Below, piece after piece: positions 18,414-28,726 of a stretch of DNA of 64,000 nt. Under the pieces are notes generated by a model. It had not been told where the DNA came from. It saw only the letters and a program-made list of their open reading frames with translations, and ran no database searches. Source of the DNA: an uncultured Eubacteriales bacterium (lineage in GTDB: Bacteria; Bacillota; Clostridia; Tissierellales; Peptoniphilaceae); contig UQFH01000001.1 in the NCBI GenBank assembly GCA_900540185.1, positions 176,730 to 240,729 on the forward strand, written 5' to 3'. The position numbers and the translations under genes were made by a program. The number at the start of each line of letters is the position of its first letter. The stretch's first letter is position 1.

Positions 18414-19576
18414 TATAAATAATTGATTATTTGAGAGATTTCGCCGTCTTTGATATATACTCGAGGTATTCTGCGAGAAATCGAGCACATAACTTCGTAG
18501 TGAATTGTTCCCATCATCTTTGCCATGTCAGTTAAATCGGTGTCATTTTTACCGTGACCGAAAATAACAACTTCATCACCAATCTTTACATCGTCGATAT
18601 CCGTGACATCAACCATAAATTGATCCATACAAATCGAACCTATCGATGGTGCTTTTATATCGTTCACCGTAACCATGAGTTTATTCGACAAAAGCCTTGA
18701 AATGCCATCTGCATATCCGAGTGGAATTGTTGCAACCTTTGTAATTCTTCTCGTCACATAAGAATGACCATAACTTATGCCACTTCCTTCAGGAAGAACT
18801 TTCAAGTTACTTATTAGAGCTTTCAAAGTCATAAGCGGTCTCAAATCCATCTTGTGCGGAATGTCCGGGTCAGGCAAATAGCCGTACATAATGATGCCAG
18901 GTCTCACATAATCCAAATCATATTCCGGATAGTCGATAATAGCTCCCGAATTTGAAATGTGCCTTTTTAACTTTTTACCGCTTGCAGATTCAATGCTATT
19001 TACAAATGAATCAAAAATTTCGTACTGCTTTCTCGTGTTTCCTTGGTCATTTGGAACGTCTGCAGTTGCAAAATGGCTGAAAATACCTTCGCAAATGATG
19101 TTCTTCATTTCAAGAATTTTTAAAATTCTTTCAAATGCAACCGTTCCCGGTAAAAAACCGATTCTGCTCATTCCTGTATCAACTTTAATGTGAATTTTTG
19201 CTTTTTTATTTAATTCTGCCGCACATTCATCTATAAGCTTTGCCTGTTCATAATCATATACAGTCATGTCCAAATTGTTTTCAATAGCACCTTTAATTTC
19301 CGAATCCCTGATATAATTTAAAAGAAGTATTGGATCTGTGATTTCGGCTTTCCTTAGCTCAAGTCCTTCTGATAAAATTGAAACACAAAATCTATGAACT
19401 CCAAGCGTATTTAATTCTCGAGCAACTGTGACTGCATCGTGGTTATAAGCATTTGCCTTAATAACCGCCATAATTTCGCTACCCGGTTTTACACTTTCCT
19501 TAATAGTATGTATGTTGTGTTTAAGATTATCCAAATTTATCTCAAGCCAACATGGGCGTATCTCATCAAAATTCAT
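18413..19576 (-). CDS. alr: Alanine racemase
   Basis: PLP enzyme that interconverts L- and D-alanine, supplying D-Ala for peptidoglycan. It has 387 residues, normal length. The PLP lysine is K40 in [11 protein letters not shown] (the more usual form is KANAYGHG, so two loop residues differ), and the second catalytic base is the Tyr of [16 protein letters not shown] and [13 protein letters not shown] are also present. The ATG at 19576 has a GAAAGGAGGAG ribosome site. It is the first gene of a seven-gene operon, read from the -35/-10 pair at 19608-19636. Confidence 0.97.
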   Translation of the reverse strand: MNFDEIRPCWLEINLDNLKHNIHTIKESVKPGSEIMAVIKANAYNHDAVTVARELNTLGVHRFCVSILSEGLELRKAEITDPILLLNYIRDSEIKGAIENNLDMTVYDYEQAKLIDECAAELNKKAKIHIKVDTGMSRIGFLPGTVAFERILKILEMKNIICEGIFSHFATADVPNDQGNTRKQYEIFDSFVNSIESASGKKLKRHISNSGAIIDYPEYDLDYVRPGIIMYGYLPDPDIPHKMDLRPLMTLKALISNLKVLPEGSGISYGHSYVTRRITKVATIPLGYADGISRLLSNKLMVTVNDIKAPSIGSICMDQFMVDVTDIDDVKIGDEVVIFGHGKNDTDLTDMAKMMGTIHYEVMCSISRRIPRVYIKDGEISQIINYL

Positions 19577-19607
19577 CTTGCTCCTCCTTTCTTAATCACT
19601 AACTTGA

Positions 19608-19636
19608 ATTATACCACATTTTGTAATTTAATACAA
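19608..19636 (-). promoter_or_regulatory. Promoter of the alr operon
   Basis: Minus strand TTGTAT (19631-19636), 17 bp, TATAAT (19608-19613). It overlaps the divergent plus-strand promoter, so the two polymerases compete for the same DNA. Confidence 0.75.
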
Positions 19637-19649
19637 TTATGGGTATAAA
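19621..19649 (+). promoter_or_regulatory. Promoter of the HD-GNAT/DUF3841 pair
   Basis: TTGTAA (19621-19626), 17 bp, TATAAA (19644-19649). Its -35 box and that of the alr promoter are the two arms of the inverted repeat TTGTA-N6-TACAA (19621-19636), a possible shared operator. Confidence 0.6.
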
Positions 19650-19677
19650 ATAAATATCGAATAAATTGGAGGTAAAT

Positions 19678-20487
19678 ATGAGCACTTTAAACGAAAAAAT
19701 TAACTTCACTGTATTGATAGATAAAATGAAACAAATTGACAGGCGAACGAAAATAATCGGTGTCGACAGACGTGAAACCGATGCGGAACATTCTTTCTCA
19801 ATCGCTCTAATGGCGTATATATTCAGAGATTATGCAAAAAATATAAACTTGGAAAAGACAATGCTCATGCTCCTTGTCCACGACCTTGTTGAAATTTATG
19901 CGGGCGACACTTTTGCATATGACGTCGAAGGAAACAAGACAAAGAAAGATCGCGAAGAACAAGCTTCCATAAAAGTTTTCTCCGAACTTGGCGAAGACGG
20001 CGAATATCTAAGAGAGCTTTGGCACGAGTTTGATGCAATCGAAACTCCGGAAGCAAAATTTGCAAATGCAATGGATCGCTCGCAACCAATTATAAATAAT
20101 ATTTTTAACAACGGCGGTACTTGGAATGAATTCCATGTAAAATGGTCACAGCTCATGAAAAGAATGAGCCCTATAAAAGAGTTTAGCCCAGAAATATTTG
20201 ATTACTTAGTCGAAAATGCAAAACCTTATTTCAGCAGAAACGGAATGCTCATCGACGACAACGACGAAATGGTTTTTATTGGCGACGAAAAAAATCCAAT
20301 TGCAAAACTCGTTTTTAAAGAAGACGCCGACAGTTTTTCGATTTTGGAAGTTTTTGTCGAAGAGTCGCACAGAAATCGTGGCATCGCAAAAGAGCTTGTG
20401 GTTGAAGCAAAGTCTTACGCAGATTTTCATAAAAAGAAAATAATACCTGTTTGTCCATATGCGAAAAAAGTATTGGATAAAGAATAA
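19678..20487 (+). CDS. HD-domain nucleotidase-like protein fused to a small GNAT domain
   Basis: A 269-residue fusion. Residues 1 to about 180 are an HD-domain hydrolase of the YfbR/HDDC2 type (5'-deoxynucleotidases acting on dNMPs), with metal ligands H38, H68-D69 (LVHDLVEIYAGD) and D133. Residues about 190-269 look like the short GNAT family of YjdJ type: LEVFVEESHRNRGIAKELV, then IPVCPYAKKVLDKE at the very end. The acetyltransferase part is nearly complete for that compact family. The ATG at 19678 follows TTGGAGGTAAAT. A TTG 12 nt upstream lies within the ribosome site and is rejected. Its stop overlaps the DUF3841 start (TAATG). Substrates are unknown. Confidence 0.82.
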   Translation: MSTLNEKINFTVLIDKMKQIDRRTKIIGVDRRETDAEHSFSIALMAYIFRDYAKNINLEKTMLMLLVHDLVEIYAGDTFAYDVEGNKTKKDREEQASIKVFSELGEDGEYLRELWHEFDAIETPEAKFANAMDRSQPIINNIFNNGGTWNEFHVKWSQLMKRMSPIKEFSPEIFDYLVENAKPYFSRNGMLIDDNDEMVFIGDEKNPIAKLVFKEDADSFSILEVFVEESHRNRGIAKELVVEAKSYADFHKKKIIPVCPYAKKVLDKE

Positions 20488-21110
20488 TGACCGAATATGT
20501 AAACTTGTACACAAGGCAACACGAAAACAGTCTGTACGAGCTTGAGCACAATGGCATAGTAAGAAATAAAAAGCTTTATGTTGAACTTCACATGCGAGAT
20601 ATTTCGGATTTCTTTTTGGAAAAATACGATTTATTTGTTGAAATGGCCGAGAAAAAAGTGCCCCGCCCATCCGGAATAAACTACCCTATTTGGTGCAGTG
20701 TTTCGAAAAACAACTGCTTAAAACCCATCGACAAAGAAGTGGTCTATGCTTTAACTGTTCCGAAAAACGAAGTCATATATTTCGATGGTGCAAAATGGGA
20801 TTATGTCTTAAACAATCTCTACATCCCGACTGACGAAGATGATGAAAAACGATTTAGAAAACTGCTCGAGGAAAATAAAATCGAACACACTTTCGACCTC
20901 TTCAGCAACAAATACATCGGTGCATTTGACGAAATAAAAAACGAAATCACTGAAAGTTGGAAAAGAATTTTCGAAATCACCGACCGCTCCGAATTTGTTG
21001 TGCAAGCAAACCTCTGGCATATAAAAAAAGAATGGATCAAGCACATCATACATCCCGGTGACGACTTCTTTAAAATCGTCTCAGATATGGAGGAAACTTG
21101 GAAGGAATAA
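20487..21110 (+). CDS. DUF3841-like protein
   Basis: A 207-residue cytosolic protein resembling DUF3841, of unknown function. Family-like features are the opening NLYTRQHENSLYELEHNG, the central YPIWCSVSK and the C-terminal FVVQANLWHIKKEWIKHI. It is rich in aromatic and charged residues and has no membrane segment. Translation is coupled to the HD-GNAT gene by a 1-nt TAATG overlap, which implies joint production. DUF3841 genes are scattered in Firmicutes, so transfer as a pair is possible. Confidence 0.7.
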   Translation: MTEYVNLYTRQHENSLYELEHNGIVRNKKLYVELHMRDISDFFLEKYDLFVEMAEKKVPRPSGINYPIWCSVSKNNCLKPIDKEVVYALTVPKNEVIYFDGAKWDYVLNNLYIPTDEDDEKRFRKLLEENKIEHTFDLFSNKYIGAFDEIKNEITESWKRIFEITDRSEFVVQANLWHIKKEWIKHIIHPGDDFFKIVSDMEETWKE

Positions 21111-21119
21111 ATATACAAT

Positions 21120-21154
21120 CGGGTTTAAACTTGAAAATTTAAACCCGTTTTTTT
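21120..21154 (+). terminator. Terminator after the DUF3841 gene
   Basis: Ten-base arms CGGGTTTAAA (21120-21129) and TTTAAACCCG (21138-21147) followed by seven T. Confidence 0.95.
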
Positions 21155-21238
21155 ATTCACAACTTACAACAAAAATGCTAAACTCTTACACAAACAATAA
21201 AAATTTGCATATATTTCTTATAAACATATACAAAATCA

Positions 21239-21266
21239 TTGACATTTCACAGATACATACTATAAT
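21239..21266 (+). promoter_or_regulatory. Promoter of the TRIC/UPF0126 gene
   Basis: TTGACA (21239-21244), 16 bp, TATAAT (21261-21266). The leader contains an inverted repeat CAAACG (21286-21291) / CGTTTG (21303-21308) just before the ribosome site. Confidence 0.8.
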
Positions 21267-21331
21267 ATATAATTAAGTAAAATTGCAAACGAAATTTTAA
21301 ACCGTTTGTGATGATTACAAAGGAGGGCGCA

Positions 21332-22012
21332 ATGAACTTCGACAAATTTTACTATATTCTCGAAATTATCGGAACTATAGCATTTGCTTCATCCGGCGCG
21401 ATGATTGCTATAAGAAAGGGCATGGACGTTTTCGGCATCATAGTTCTTTCAATCATAACCGCTGTCGGCGGCGGGATTTTCAGAGACCTCGTCCTCGGCA
21501 TAAATCCACCGACCGCTTTTATAAAAACAACCTACACAACAGTTTCTGTAATTTCCGCTATTATTGTCATAATAATATACAAACTCATTGACAAAAAGAA
21601 ATTTCTAAATATGAATTTTCTTCTAACTTATGTAAAAATAATCTCCATACTCGACGCTATCGGCCTTGGCATATTCACAATGAGTGGGGTTAACCTCGCA
21701 TGGAAAATGGCATATGGCAGCAACAGATATCTTTTGATATTCGTCGGAATGGTGACAGGATGCGGCGGAGGTGTTGTGAGAGACCTCTGTGCAGGTGCAA
21801 TCCCGATTATATTTACAAAAAATACAATCTACGCAATGGCGTCTTTTCTTGGCGCAGTCACTTTCATATTTTCGAGACAATATATAAGACACCACTATGC
21901 ATACCTCCTAGGGGTCATAGTCGTAATTGCGGTTCGCCTTCTCTCAATGAAATATAGATGGAGCCTTCCGGATGTTCGAAGTGACCTTATAGAAGACGGT
22001 CCTGACCAATAA
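21332..22012 (+). CDS. TRIC-type cation channel / UPF0126 family membrane protein
   Basis: A 226-residue inner-membrane protein with seven hydrophobic helices arranged as two repeats, each with the family's glycine motif: GGGIFRDLVLG in the first half and GCGGGVVRDLCAG in the second. Bacterial and archaeal relatives form trimeric monovalent-cation channels; the older name is YicG/UPF0126. The ATG at 21332 has AAGGAGGGCGC upstream; a GTG 24 nt earlier would swallow this site and is rejected. It is a single-gene unit between its own promoter and terminator. It lacks a linked regulator. Confidence 0.9.
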   Translation: MNFDKFYYILEIIGTIAFASSGAMIAIRKGMDVFGIIVLSIITAVGGGIFRDLVLGINPPTAFIKTTYTTVSVISAIIVIIIYKLIDKKKFLNMNFLLTYVKIISILDAIGLGIFTMSGVNLAWKMAYGSNRYLLIFVGMVTGCGGGVVRDLCAGAIPIIFTKNTIYAMASFLGAVTFIFSRQYIRHHYAYLLGVIVVIAVRLLSMKYRWSLPDVRSDLIEDGPDQ

Positions 22013-22046
22013 AAAACAGCTATTGAATTTTCAAATAGCTGTTTTT
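22012..22046 (+). terminator. Terminator after the TRIC gene
   Basis: ACAGCTATT / AATAGCTGT stem with a nine-base loop and five T, directly after the stop codon. Confidence 0.9.
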
Positions 22047-22163
22047 GCTGTTTAACTACAATTGTTGTTATAGCATTTTAAAAACTTTTTAAAGAAAGCA
22101 TTATAATTAAAATTTATTTTATAACTTATATTACTTAAAATAAATAGAAATAAACTTTCCCAT

Positions 22164-22202
22164 AAAAAATCCCCCTTATTTCCGTTTCCGGATTTAAGGG
22201 GG
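22164..22202 (-). terminator. Terminator of the uvrB-uvrA unit
   Basis: Minus strand CCCCCTTA (arm at 22195-22202) and TAAGGGGG (22171-22178) followed by ATTTTTT. Between this and the TRIC terminator (22047-22163) there is only AT-rich DNA in which I see no gene. Confidence 0.85.
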
Positions 22203-22254
22203 TATTGAATAGTCTATTATTTTATTGATATCAACAATAAATGCTATCCAATTT

Positions 22255-22371
22255 TTATTTCTCATCCTCTTTTTCTTTTTTTATAAGTCCCAAAATTGTC
22301 AGAAAGAGGACTATTTCGCCTGCAATCCACAATATTAATGAACCTTTATATTTATCGCTTTTTTTATCCAT
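22255..22371 (-). CDS. Small single-pass membrane peptide, 38 aa
   Basis: Reading frame MDKKSDKYKGSLILWIAGE followed by a hydrophobic stretch and a charged tail ending KKEKEDEK. One membrane helix (about residues 11-30) is flanked by lysines, with a lysine-rich N-terminus and an acidic/basic C-terminus. The ATG at 22371 is 7 nt after the uvrA stop and has GTAGGGAC upstream. The terminator lies 50 nt after its stop, so the unit encloses it. I do not recognise the family. Length and composition leave some doubt that it is expressed. Confidence 0.5.
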   Translation of the reverse strand: MDKKSDKYKGSLILWIAGEIVLFLTILGLIKKEKEDEK

Positions 22372-22378
22372 TTTGTCC

Positions 22379-25201
22379 CTACTTTTTCTTTAAGATTTTC
22401 TTTAAAAATTGTCCTGTATAACTCTTTTTCACTTTCGCAACTTCTTCAGGAGTTCCGGTTGCGACAACTTCACCGCCGCCGTCTCCTCCGTCGGGACCAA
22501 GGTCCACAATGTAGTCACAAGATTTTATGACGTCTAGATTGTGCTCGATTACGACAACGGTGTTTCCACCTTCGCAAAGTCTTTGAAGCACTTGAATCAA
22601 TTTTCTAACGTCTTCGCTATGAAGACCTGTCGTCGGCTCATCGAGTATATAAATTGTTTTTCCGGTTGCGCGCTTCGAAAGTTCGGTTGCAAGTTTTACA
22701 CGTTGCGCCTCGCCGCCCGAAAGTTGCGTGCTCGATTGACCAAGTTTTATATATCCGAGTCCTACATCATTCAGTGTTTCAAGTTTTCGAGAAATTGTCT
22801 GATGATTTTCAAAAAATTCGCACGCTTCACTCACATTCATATCTAATACATCGGAAATATTTTTCCCCTTGTATGTTATTGCAAGAGTTTCACGGTTATA
22901 TCTTTCGCCTTTACAAACTTCACACGGCACGTACACGTCAGGAAGAAAATGCATTTCAACTTTTATTATTCCGTCACCCTTACATGCTTCGCATCTTCCG
23001 CCTTTGACGTTAAAACTGAATCTGCCCTTTTGGTAACCCTTAGCTTTTGCGGCCGGCGTCATCGCGAAAATATCTCTTATCCCGTCAAACACGCCCGTGT
23101 ATGTTGCAGGGTTTGAGCGCGGTGTTCGTCCGATCGGACTTTGGTCGATGACAACAACTTTGTCGAGCGGACTGTCGTATGTCACGCCGCCCGATTTGCC
23201 CGGTTTTATTTTTGAACGATTGATTTCTTTTGCAAGATTTTTATAGAGAATCTCATTCACAAGCGTTGACTTTCCCGAACCCGAAACACCGGTAACCGCC
23301 GTCATAACTCCAATTGGAATGTCTACATTTATATTTTTCAGATTATTCTCCGCCGCTTTCTTAATGTGTATGAATCCTCTTTCTTCCTTACGTCTTTCCT
23401 TCGGCACATCGATTTTCATCCTACCCGAAAGATAGTTCCCCGTTATAGAATTTTTGTTTTTCGAAACTTCCTCCGGCGTTCCGAATGCAACCACCTCTCC
23501 GCCGTGGATCCCGGCTCCCGGACCGATATCGAGGAGATAGTCGCTCGCTCTCATTGTGTCTTCGTCATGTTCAACAACAATAACTGTGTTTCCGACATCG
23601 GTCAGCTCTCGCAAAGTTGCAATCAACTTTTCGTTGTCCTTTTGATGAAGCCCGATTGACGGTTCGTCGAGAACATAAGTAACGCCGACAAGTTTTGAGC
23701 CAATTTGCGTTGCAAGTCTTATTCTTTGACTCTCGCCTCCCGAAAGTGTTCCCGCCATTCTCGAAAGAGTTAAATACGAAAGCCCGACCGCATTAAGAAA
23801 GCTAAGTCTCTCTTTTATTTCTTTTAGAATTTCTTCCGCAATCACATTTTCTGTATCCGTTAACTCGAGTTTTTCAAAAAATTCGATTTCTTTTCCAACG
23901 TCGAGATCCGTAAGCTCCGCAATATTAAGTCCGCCAACTGTGACAGATAATGCGTTTTCGTTTAACCTTGCACCGTGACATTTCGGACATGGAATATTTT
24001 CAATATATTCTCCTATACTTTCTTGCACATATTCACTTGTGGAGTTGTCAAATCTGTATTGCAGATTTTCTATAACGCCTTCCCACGGGCGATTGTATGT
24101 CTTCACTCTGCCCTTGCTGAATCCGGACTTTGCCGAAAATTTTATATTGTAATCCGTTCCATAAAGAAGGTCGTCCATAAATTCTTTCGGAGCATCCTTT
24201 ATCGGCTTTTCAATCGAGAAACCATGTTTTTCAGCAATCGCTCTAAACATCGACAGATAGTATCCGTTTGTGTCTGTGCTGTAAACGCCGATCGCTCCCT
24301 CTTTTATCGAAAGCTCTTTGTTCGGAATTACAAGACCTTCGTCAATTTGTCTGAAAAATCCGAGTCCGTTACATTTATCGCACATACCCATCGGGTTGTT
24401 GAAAGAGAATAGACGCGTAGAAATTTTTTCAATTGCAATTCCACAATCTATACATGCAAAATTTTCCGAAAAAGGAATGTCCTCGTCGTCTGTTCTCACA
24501 ATAACATATCCGTTTGTGAGTTTTAGTGCCGCTTCCATAGAATCTACAAGACGTTTTTCGATATTGTCTCTTACGACAAGTCTGTCCACAACAACTTCGA
24601 TTGTGTGTTTCTTTGTCTTTTGAAGCTTCGGTACTTCCTCAATCATATACATTTCGCCGTCTACATAAAGTCTCACATATCCGTCGCGCTTTATATCTTC
24701 CAAAACAGTTTTAAATTCGCCTTTTTTATCCTTTACAATCGGAGCGACGATTCGAATCCTCGTGCCTTCTTCAAGTTGCATGATTCGGTCAATCATTTGG
24801 TCAATCGATTGTTTTTCTATAAGCTTTCCACACTTTGGACAATGCGCCTTTCCGATTCTTGCGTAAAGAAGTCTCAAATAATCGTAAATTTCCGTGACAG
24901 TCCCAACCGTTGAACGCGGATTGTTTGAGGTCGTCTTTTGGTCAATCGAAATTGCCGGACTAAGTCCCCCGATAAATTCCACCGCCGGTTTTGTCATATT
25001 TCCAAGAAATTGTCTTGCATATGAAGACAAACTCTCGACATATCGCCTTTGTCCTTCAGCATAAATCGTGTCGAAAGCAAGGCTGCTCTTTCCTGAGCCC
25101 GAAAGCCCGGTTATAACAGTCATCTTGTTTCTCGGAATATTTATATTTATATTTTTCAGATTATTTTCGTGTGCCCCTCTTATTTCAATATAATCTTCCA
25201 T
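22379..25201 (-). CDS. uvrA: UvrABC system protein A
   Basis: DNA-damage recognition ATPase of nucleotide excision repair; loads UvrB on lesions. 940 residues, full length, with two ABC-type ATPase units: Walker A GLSGSGKSSLAFD near residue 33 and GVSGSGKSTLVNE near 640, signatures LSGGESQRIRLA and LSGGEAQRVKLA, and zinc-finger cysteines (CPKCGKLIEKQ, CIDCG/CDKCNG, CEACKGDG/CEVCKGE). The ribosome site is AGAGAGGTAAT. It starts 10 nt after uvrB, with which it is cotranscribed. Confidence 0.98.
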   Translation of the reverse strand: MEDYIEIRGAHENNLKNININIPRNKMTVITGLSGSGKSSLAFDTIYAEGQRRYVESLSSYARQFLGNMTKPAVEFIGGLSPAISIDQKTTSNNPRSTVGTVTEIYDYLRLLYARIGKAHCPKCGKLIEKQSIDQMIDRIMQLEEGTRIRIVAPIVKDKKGEFKTVLEDIKRDGYVRLYVDGEMYMIEEVPKLQKTKKHTIEVVVDRLVVRDNIEKRLVDSMEAALKLTNGYVIVRTDDEDIPFSENFACIDCGIAIEKISTRLFSFNNPMGMCDKCNGLGFFRQIDEGLVIPNKELSIKEGAIGVYSTDTNGYYLSMFRAIAEKHGFSIEKPIKDAPKEFMDDLLYGTDYNIKFSAKSGFSKGRVKTYNRPWEGVIENLQYRFDNSTSEYVQESIGEYIENIPCPKCHGARLNENALSVTVGGLNIAELTDLDVGKEIEFFEKLELTDTENVIAEEILKEIKERLSFLNAVGLSYLTLSRMAGTLSGGESQRIRLATQIGSKLVGVTYVLDEPSIGLHQKDNEKLIATLRELTDVGNTVIVVEHDEDTMRASDYLLDIGPGAGIHGGEVVAFGTPEEVSKNKNSITGNYLSGRMKIDVPKERRKEERGFIHIKKAAENNLKNINVDIPIGVMTAVTGVSGSGKSTLVNEILYKNLAKEINRSKIKPGKSGGVTYDSPLDKVVVIDQSPIGRTPRSNPATYTGVFDGIRDIFAMTPAAKAKGYQKGRFSFNVKGGRCEACKGDGIIKVEMHFLPDVYVPCEVCKGERYNRETLAITYKGKNISDVLDMNVSEACEFFENHQTISRKLETLNDVGLGYIKLGQSSTQLSGGEAQRVKLATELSKRATGKTIYILDEPTTGLHSEDVRKLIQVLQRLCEGGNTVVVIEHNLDVIKSCDYIVDLGPDGGDGGGEVVATGTPEEVAKVKKSYTGQFLKKILKKK

Positions 25202-25211
25202 ATTACCTCTC

Positions 25212-27188
25212 TTATCTCTTCTTTTTATACAATTGATTTTGGAATTTCTTCATTTCGTCTCTAAAGTTTGCCGCTGCTTCAAAATCCAAACGTTCAGCCG
25301 CTTCGAGCATTCTCGCCTTGAGTTCACGTACAATGTTTTCAAGTTCTTCAGCCGAAAGTTCCGAATCCTTTTTCTTCGGCGCCTTTTTGTCATCTTTCAA
25401 GATCCCGATGACTTCTCTTATATCTTTAACAATTGATTTCGGAGTGATATTGTGTTCTTTATTGTATTCTTCTTGAATTTTTCTTCTCTTTTCCGTAATT
25501 TCAATCGTGTTCTTCATTGAATCCGTTATTCTGTCGGCATACATTACAACTTCGCCATTTGCATTTCTTGCCGCTCTTCCGACTGTTTGAATGAGCGAAG
25601 TTTCGGACCTTAGGAACCCTTCTTTGTCCGCATCGAGAATTGCAACAAGCGAAACCTCCGGCAAATCGAGTCCCTCACGAAGAAGATTTATCCCGACAAG
25701 CACATCAATTTCTCCGGTTCTTAAATCCTTGATGATTTTCATTCTATCGATTGTCTCGGTGTCGGAGTGCATATAGCTCACCTTTATACCAAGTTCTTCC
25801 AAATAGTCCGTCAAGTCTTCCGCCATTTTTTTTGTGAGCGTCGTTATGAGAACTCTTTCGTTTTTCTCAATTCTGTCACGAATTCTTTCCAAGAGATCAT
25901 CGATTTGGTTTTTAATAGGTCGAACTGTAATCTTCGGGTCCAAAAGTCCCGTCGGTCTTAGAATTTGTTCTGCAATCACTTCGGACTTTTCCTGTTCATA
26001 CGGACCCGGTGTCGCCGAAACAAACAAGATGTGTTTTATGAGCGATTGGAACTCGTCAAAGTTTAACGGTCTGTTATCAAGTGCCGAAGGAAGTCTGAAG
26101 CCGTAGTCAACAAGCGTCTGCTTCCTAGAGCGGTCGCCCGCATACATTCCTCTGACTTGCGGAATCGTGACGTGCGATTCGTCGGCAATTATTAGAAAAT
26201 CTTCCGGAAAATAGTCGATCAATGTGTACGGTCTTGAGCCCGGACGTCTTCCCGACATATGCCTCGAGTAGTTTTCAATGCCCGAACAAAATCCGATTTC
26301 TCTGAGCATTTCGAGGTCATATCTCGTTCTTTGCTCGAGCCTTTCAGCATATAAAAGATGGTCCTGGTCTCTAAGCTCTTTAAGTCTGCTTTCAAGTTCT
26401 TCCTCGATTGTAACAATTGCACGTTTAACTTTTCTGTCGGTCGTAGCGAAGTGAGAAGCCGGGAATATCGAAGCGTGCCTCATCTCTCCCAAAATTTCCC
26501 CGGTCATACTGTTTATTTCCGTAATTCTTTCGATTTCATCTCCAAAAAATTCAACGCGAATCGAGTTTTCGCTCTCGCTTGCCGGAAAAATATCCAAAAC
26601 ATCTCCGCGAACTCTGAATGTACCGCGAATAAAATTAATATCATTTCTGATATATTGAATTGCAATAAGTTCTTCGATTACCTTGTCGCGGTCCTTTCTC
26701 ATGCCCGGTCTCAAAGAAACCATAAGGCTGATGTAATCCTCAGGGTCCCCCAAACCGTATATGCAAGAAACCGATGCGACGATTATTACGTCTTTTCTTT
26801 CAAAAAGCGCCGCCGTCGCCGAATGGCGCAGCTTATCTATCTCGTCGTTTATTGCGGAGTCCTTTGCAATATATGTGTCAGTTGACGGAACATACGCCTC
26901 CGGTTGATAATAGTCATAATAACTTACAAAATATTCTACACTGTTTTCCGGAAAAAAATCTCTGAGCTCCATGCACAGTTGATACGCAAGCGTTTTGTTG
27001 TGCGCAATTACAAGCGTCGGCAGCTGCGTCTTTTCGATTATATTTGCCATTGTAAAAGTCTTTCCGGAACCCGTAACGCCCTTTAATGTTTGAAATTTAT
27101 TACCCGAATTTATCGAATTTGCTAATTTTTCAACAGCTTCGGGTTGGTCTCCCGTCATTTTAAATTTTGAATGTAATTTAAAGTCCAT
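25212..27188 (-). CDS. uvrB: UvrABC system protein B
   Basis: Helicase-like subunit that verifies the lesion and positions UvrC. 658 residues. It shows the Walker A box [14 protein letters not shown] (about residue 37), the beta-hairpin [27 protein letters not shown], the helicase VI motif [14 protein letters not shown] and a C-terminal UVR motif that contacts UvrC ([19 protein letters not shown]). I start at ATG 27188; a TTG 15 nt upstream overlaps the ribosome site GGAAAGGGA and would be a poorer start. First gene of uvrB-uvrA. Confidence 0.98.
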   Translation of the reverse strand: MDFKLHSKFKMTGDQPEAVEKLANSINSGNKFQTLKGVTGSGKTFTMANIIEKTQLPTLVIAHNKTLAYQLCMELRDFFPENSVEYFVSYYDYYQPEAYVPSTDTYIAKDSAINDEIDKLRHSATAALFERKDVIIVASVSCIYGLGDPEDYISLMVSLRPGMRKDRDKVIEELIAIQYIRNDINFIRGTFRVRGDVLDIFPASESENSIRVEFFGDEIERITEINSMTGEILGEMRHASIFPASHFATTDRKVKRAIVTIEEELESRLKELRDQDHLLYAERLEQRTRYDLEMLREIGFCSGIENYSRHMSGRRPGSRPYTLIDYFPEDFLIIADESHVTIPQVRGMYAGDRSRKQTLVDYGFRLPSALDNRPLNFDEFQSLIKHILFVSATPGPYEQEKSEVIAEQILRPTGLLDPKITVRPIKNQIDDLLERIRDRIEKNERVLITTLTKKMAEDLTDYLEELGIKVSYMHSDTETIDRMKIIKDLRTGEIDVLVGINLLREGLDLPEVSLVAILDADKEGFLRSETSLIQTVGRAARNANGEVVMYADRITDSMKNTIEITEKRRKIQEEYNKEHNITPKSIVKDIREVIGILKDDKKAPKKKDSELSAEELENIVRELKARMLEAAERLDFEAAANFRDEMKKFQNQLYKKKR

Positions 27189-27251
27189 ATTTTCCCTTTC
27201 CAATCTTGTATAACTTAAACATTTAATATAAAATATAAATGAGGTGTTTAA

Positions 27252-28697
27252 ATGAAAAAACTTAAATATTTTTTAATTTATATAATCATAATTTTTCTTT
27301 GCGGTTGCAAGTTTTTAATAAAAGACGAACCGAAAAGCGGAGTAAATTATGTACCGCTCGATTATAAAGTCGACTCGATAAACTATATTACAAATGTGGA
27401 TTCAAACGAGCTCACAACAAGGCTGAATCATATCGACGACTCCAACTACAAGCTCAGCATTTTTGCGCCTCTAACAAACTGTGACGAAATTGTTGTGGAA
27501 AATGTAAAAGTGAACAATTACGAGATTAATGTCACTCTCAATTCAGCGAAAATTACAAAAAGCGATGTGAAAAAGCCGATCATAACACTTTCACTCACAG
27601 GTCTAAATCCATATAAAAACAGCGAATACAAAGTTCATGTTGACACAAAATATGACCGTATAAATCTTTGGCTCACTCGCGACGAGGCCTTCAAAATTTT
27701 AAAAGCTGAAGAATTTGTCACGCCATGCTCACCAATTTACACAGACATTTTAAAAAACGGAAACTCGATTTTTTGGAAACTCGGCTTTTATGAAATAAAC
27801 AGCGAATCAAAGAGTCCCATAAGATATACCGAGGCGATTATAAATGATAGAACAAGAGAGCTTTTGAACGTCAATTCTATCGATATGTCAAAACCGATTT
27901 TAAACGGTACCCTAATTTCAAGTTTAGACAAAAATAATTTTTTGTATGAAGAAGAAAACAAACTCCATATTTATAATATACCCCATAATACAAGTAAAAC
28001 ACTTGACATTAGTATTACAGATAATTGCGCGTTTTCAACCGATTTTATTAATAACGAGATTGCGATTAGCTTTGCAGATAATAATTTTGCAATCGTCGAC
28101 AAGTTCCATAATATCAGAAATTTAAAAGCCGATTTGAGTACCGATATGAAATTCTTCGGACTTTATAGTGGCAACTTGTACATTGTAGGAGCCGACAACG
28201 TCATTTATAAATTTGACGGCAAAAACACAGAAGAGATTTACACCTCCGACGAAGAAATCACCGGGCTCTCAGTGGGTAAAGAAATCACCTTCTCCGCAAT
28301 TGATAAATTCGGTGAAGAAAATATTTTTATACTAAACCAAAACGAAAAAAAGTTTATATCAAAAGGTAGTGCTCCGAAGATTAACGACGACAGAATTCTT
28401 TTTAAAATGACGAAAAGCGGAAAAAGTGTTGACCTTTTCAGCTACAATCTCTCAACCGGTCTTCTTTTAAAAGTGTACACCGGAACAGGCGTCACGTACA
28501 ACAGAAGCGGAACAGGCGAATTTAAAATCTTTGATAACGAAGAAGCGTATTTCAATGCATGCATGCTTTCAGACGACAATCTCACTTATATTTGTCCAGT
28601 AAAAGAATCGAATATTTCGGACAGTGCCGGCAGTACATTTTTCACAAACTATGACGGCAAAATTTATATATTAAATTTAAAAAATCAAACCAAATAG
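27252..28697 (+). CDS. Hypothetical lipoprotein
   Basis: A 481-residue protein with a classic lipoprotein signal: lysines, a hydrophobic core, then lipobox FLCGC with Cys at about residue 19. It is therefore expected on the outer face of the membrane. The mature part has an N-terminal region of about 180 residues containing many beta strands, followed by repeated short strand pairs such as [15 protein letters not shown] and [10 protein letters not shown] that look like a beta-propeller of the TolB/PQQ type. I do not recognise the family. The ribosome site is GAGGTG. It is a single gene, divergent from uvrB, with its own terminator. Confidence 0.8.
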   Translation: MKKLKYFLIYIIIIFLCGCKFLIKDEPKSGVNYVPLDYKVDSINYITNVDSNELTTRLNHIDDSNYKLSIFAPLTNCDEIVVENVKVNNYEINVTLNSAKITKSDVKKPIITLSLTGLNPYKNSEYKVHVDTKYDRINLWLTRDEAFKILKAEEFVTPCSPIYTDILKNGNSIFWKLGFYEINSESKSPIRYTEAIINDRTRELLNVNSIDMSKPILNGTLISSLDKNNFLYEEENKLHIYNIPHNTSKTLDISITDNCAFSTDFINNEIAISFADNNFAIVDKFHNIRNLKADLSTDMKFFGLYSGNLYIVGADNVIYKFDGKNTEEIYTSDEEITGLSVGKEITFSAIDKFGEENIFILNQNEKKFISKGSAPKINDDRILFKMTKSGKSVDLFSYNLSTGLLLKVYTGTGVTYNRSGTGEFKIFDNEEAYFNACMLSDDNLTYICPVKESNISDSAGSTFFTNYDGKIYILNLKNQTK

Positions 28698-28700
28698 CAA

Positions 28701-28726
28701 GAGCACCTGCAAAGGTGCTCTTTTAT
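28701..28726. terminator. Terminator between the lipoprotein and VanW genes
   Basis: GAGCACC (28701-28707) / GGTGCTC (28714-28720) and TTTTATT on the plus side. It is shared by two converging genes; the minus-side T tract is short. Confidence 0.85.

Noticed and set aside
18414..18488. Longer start of the MazF-like protein inside alr
   Set aside because: It would add a basic peptide from the alr end in another frame; the TAATG start at 18413 follows the pattern of this operon.
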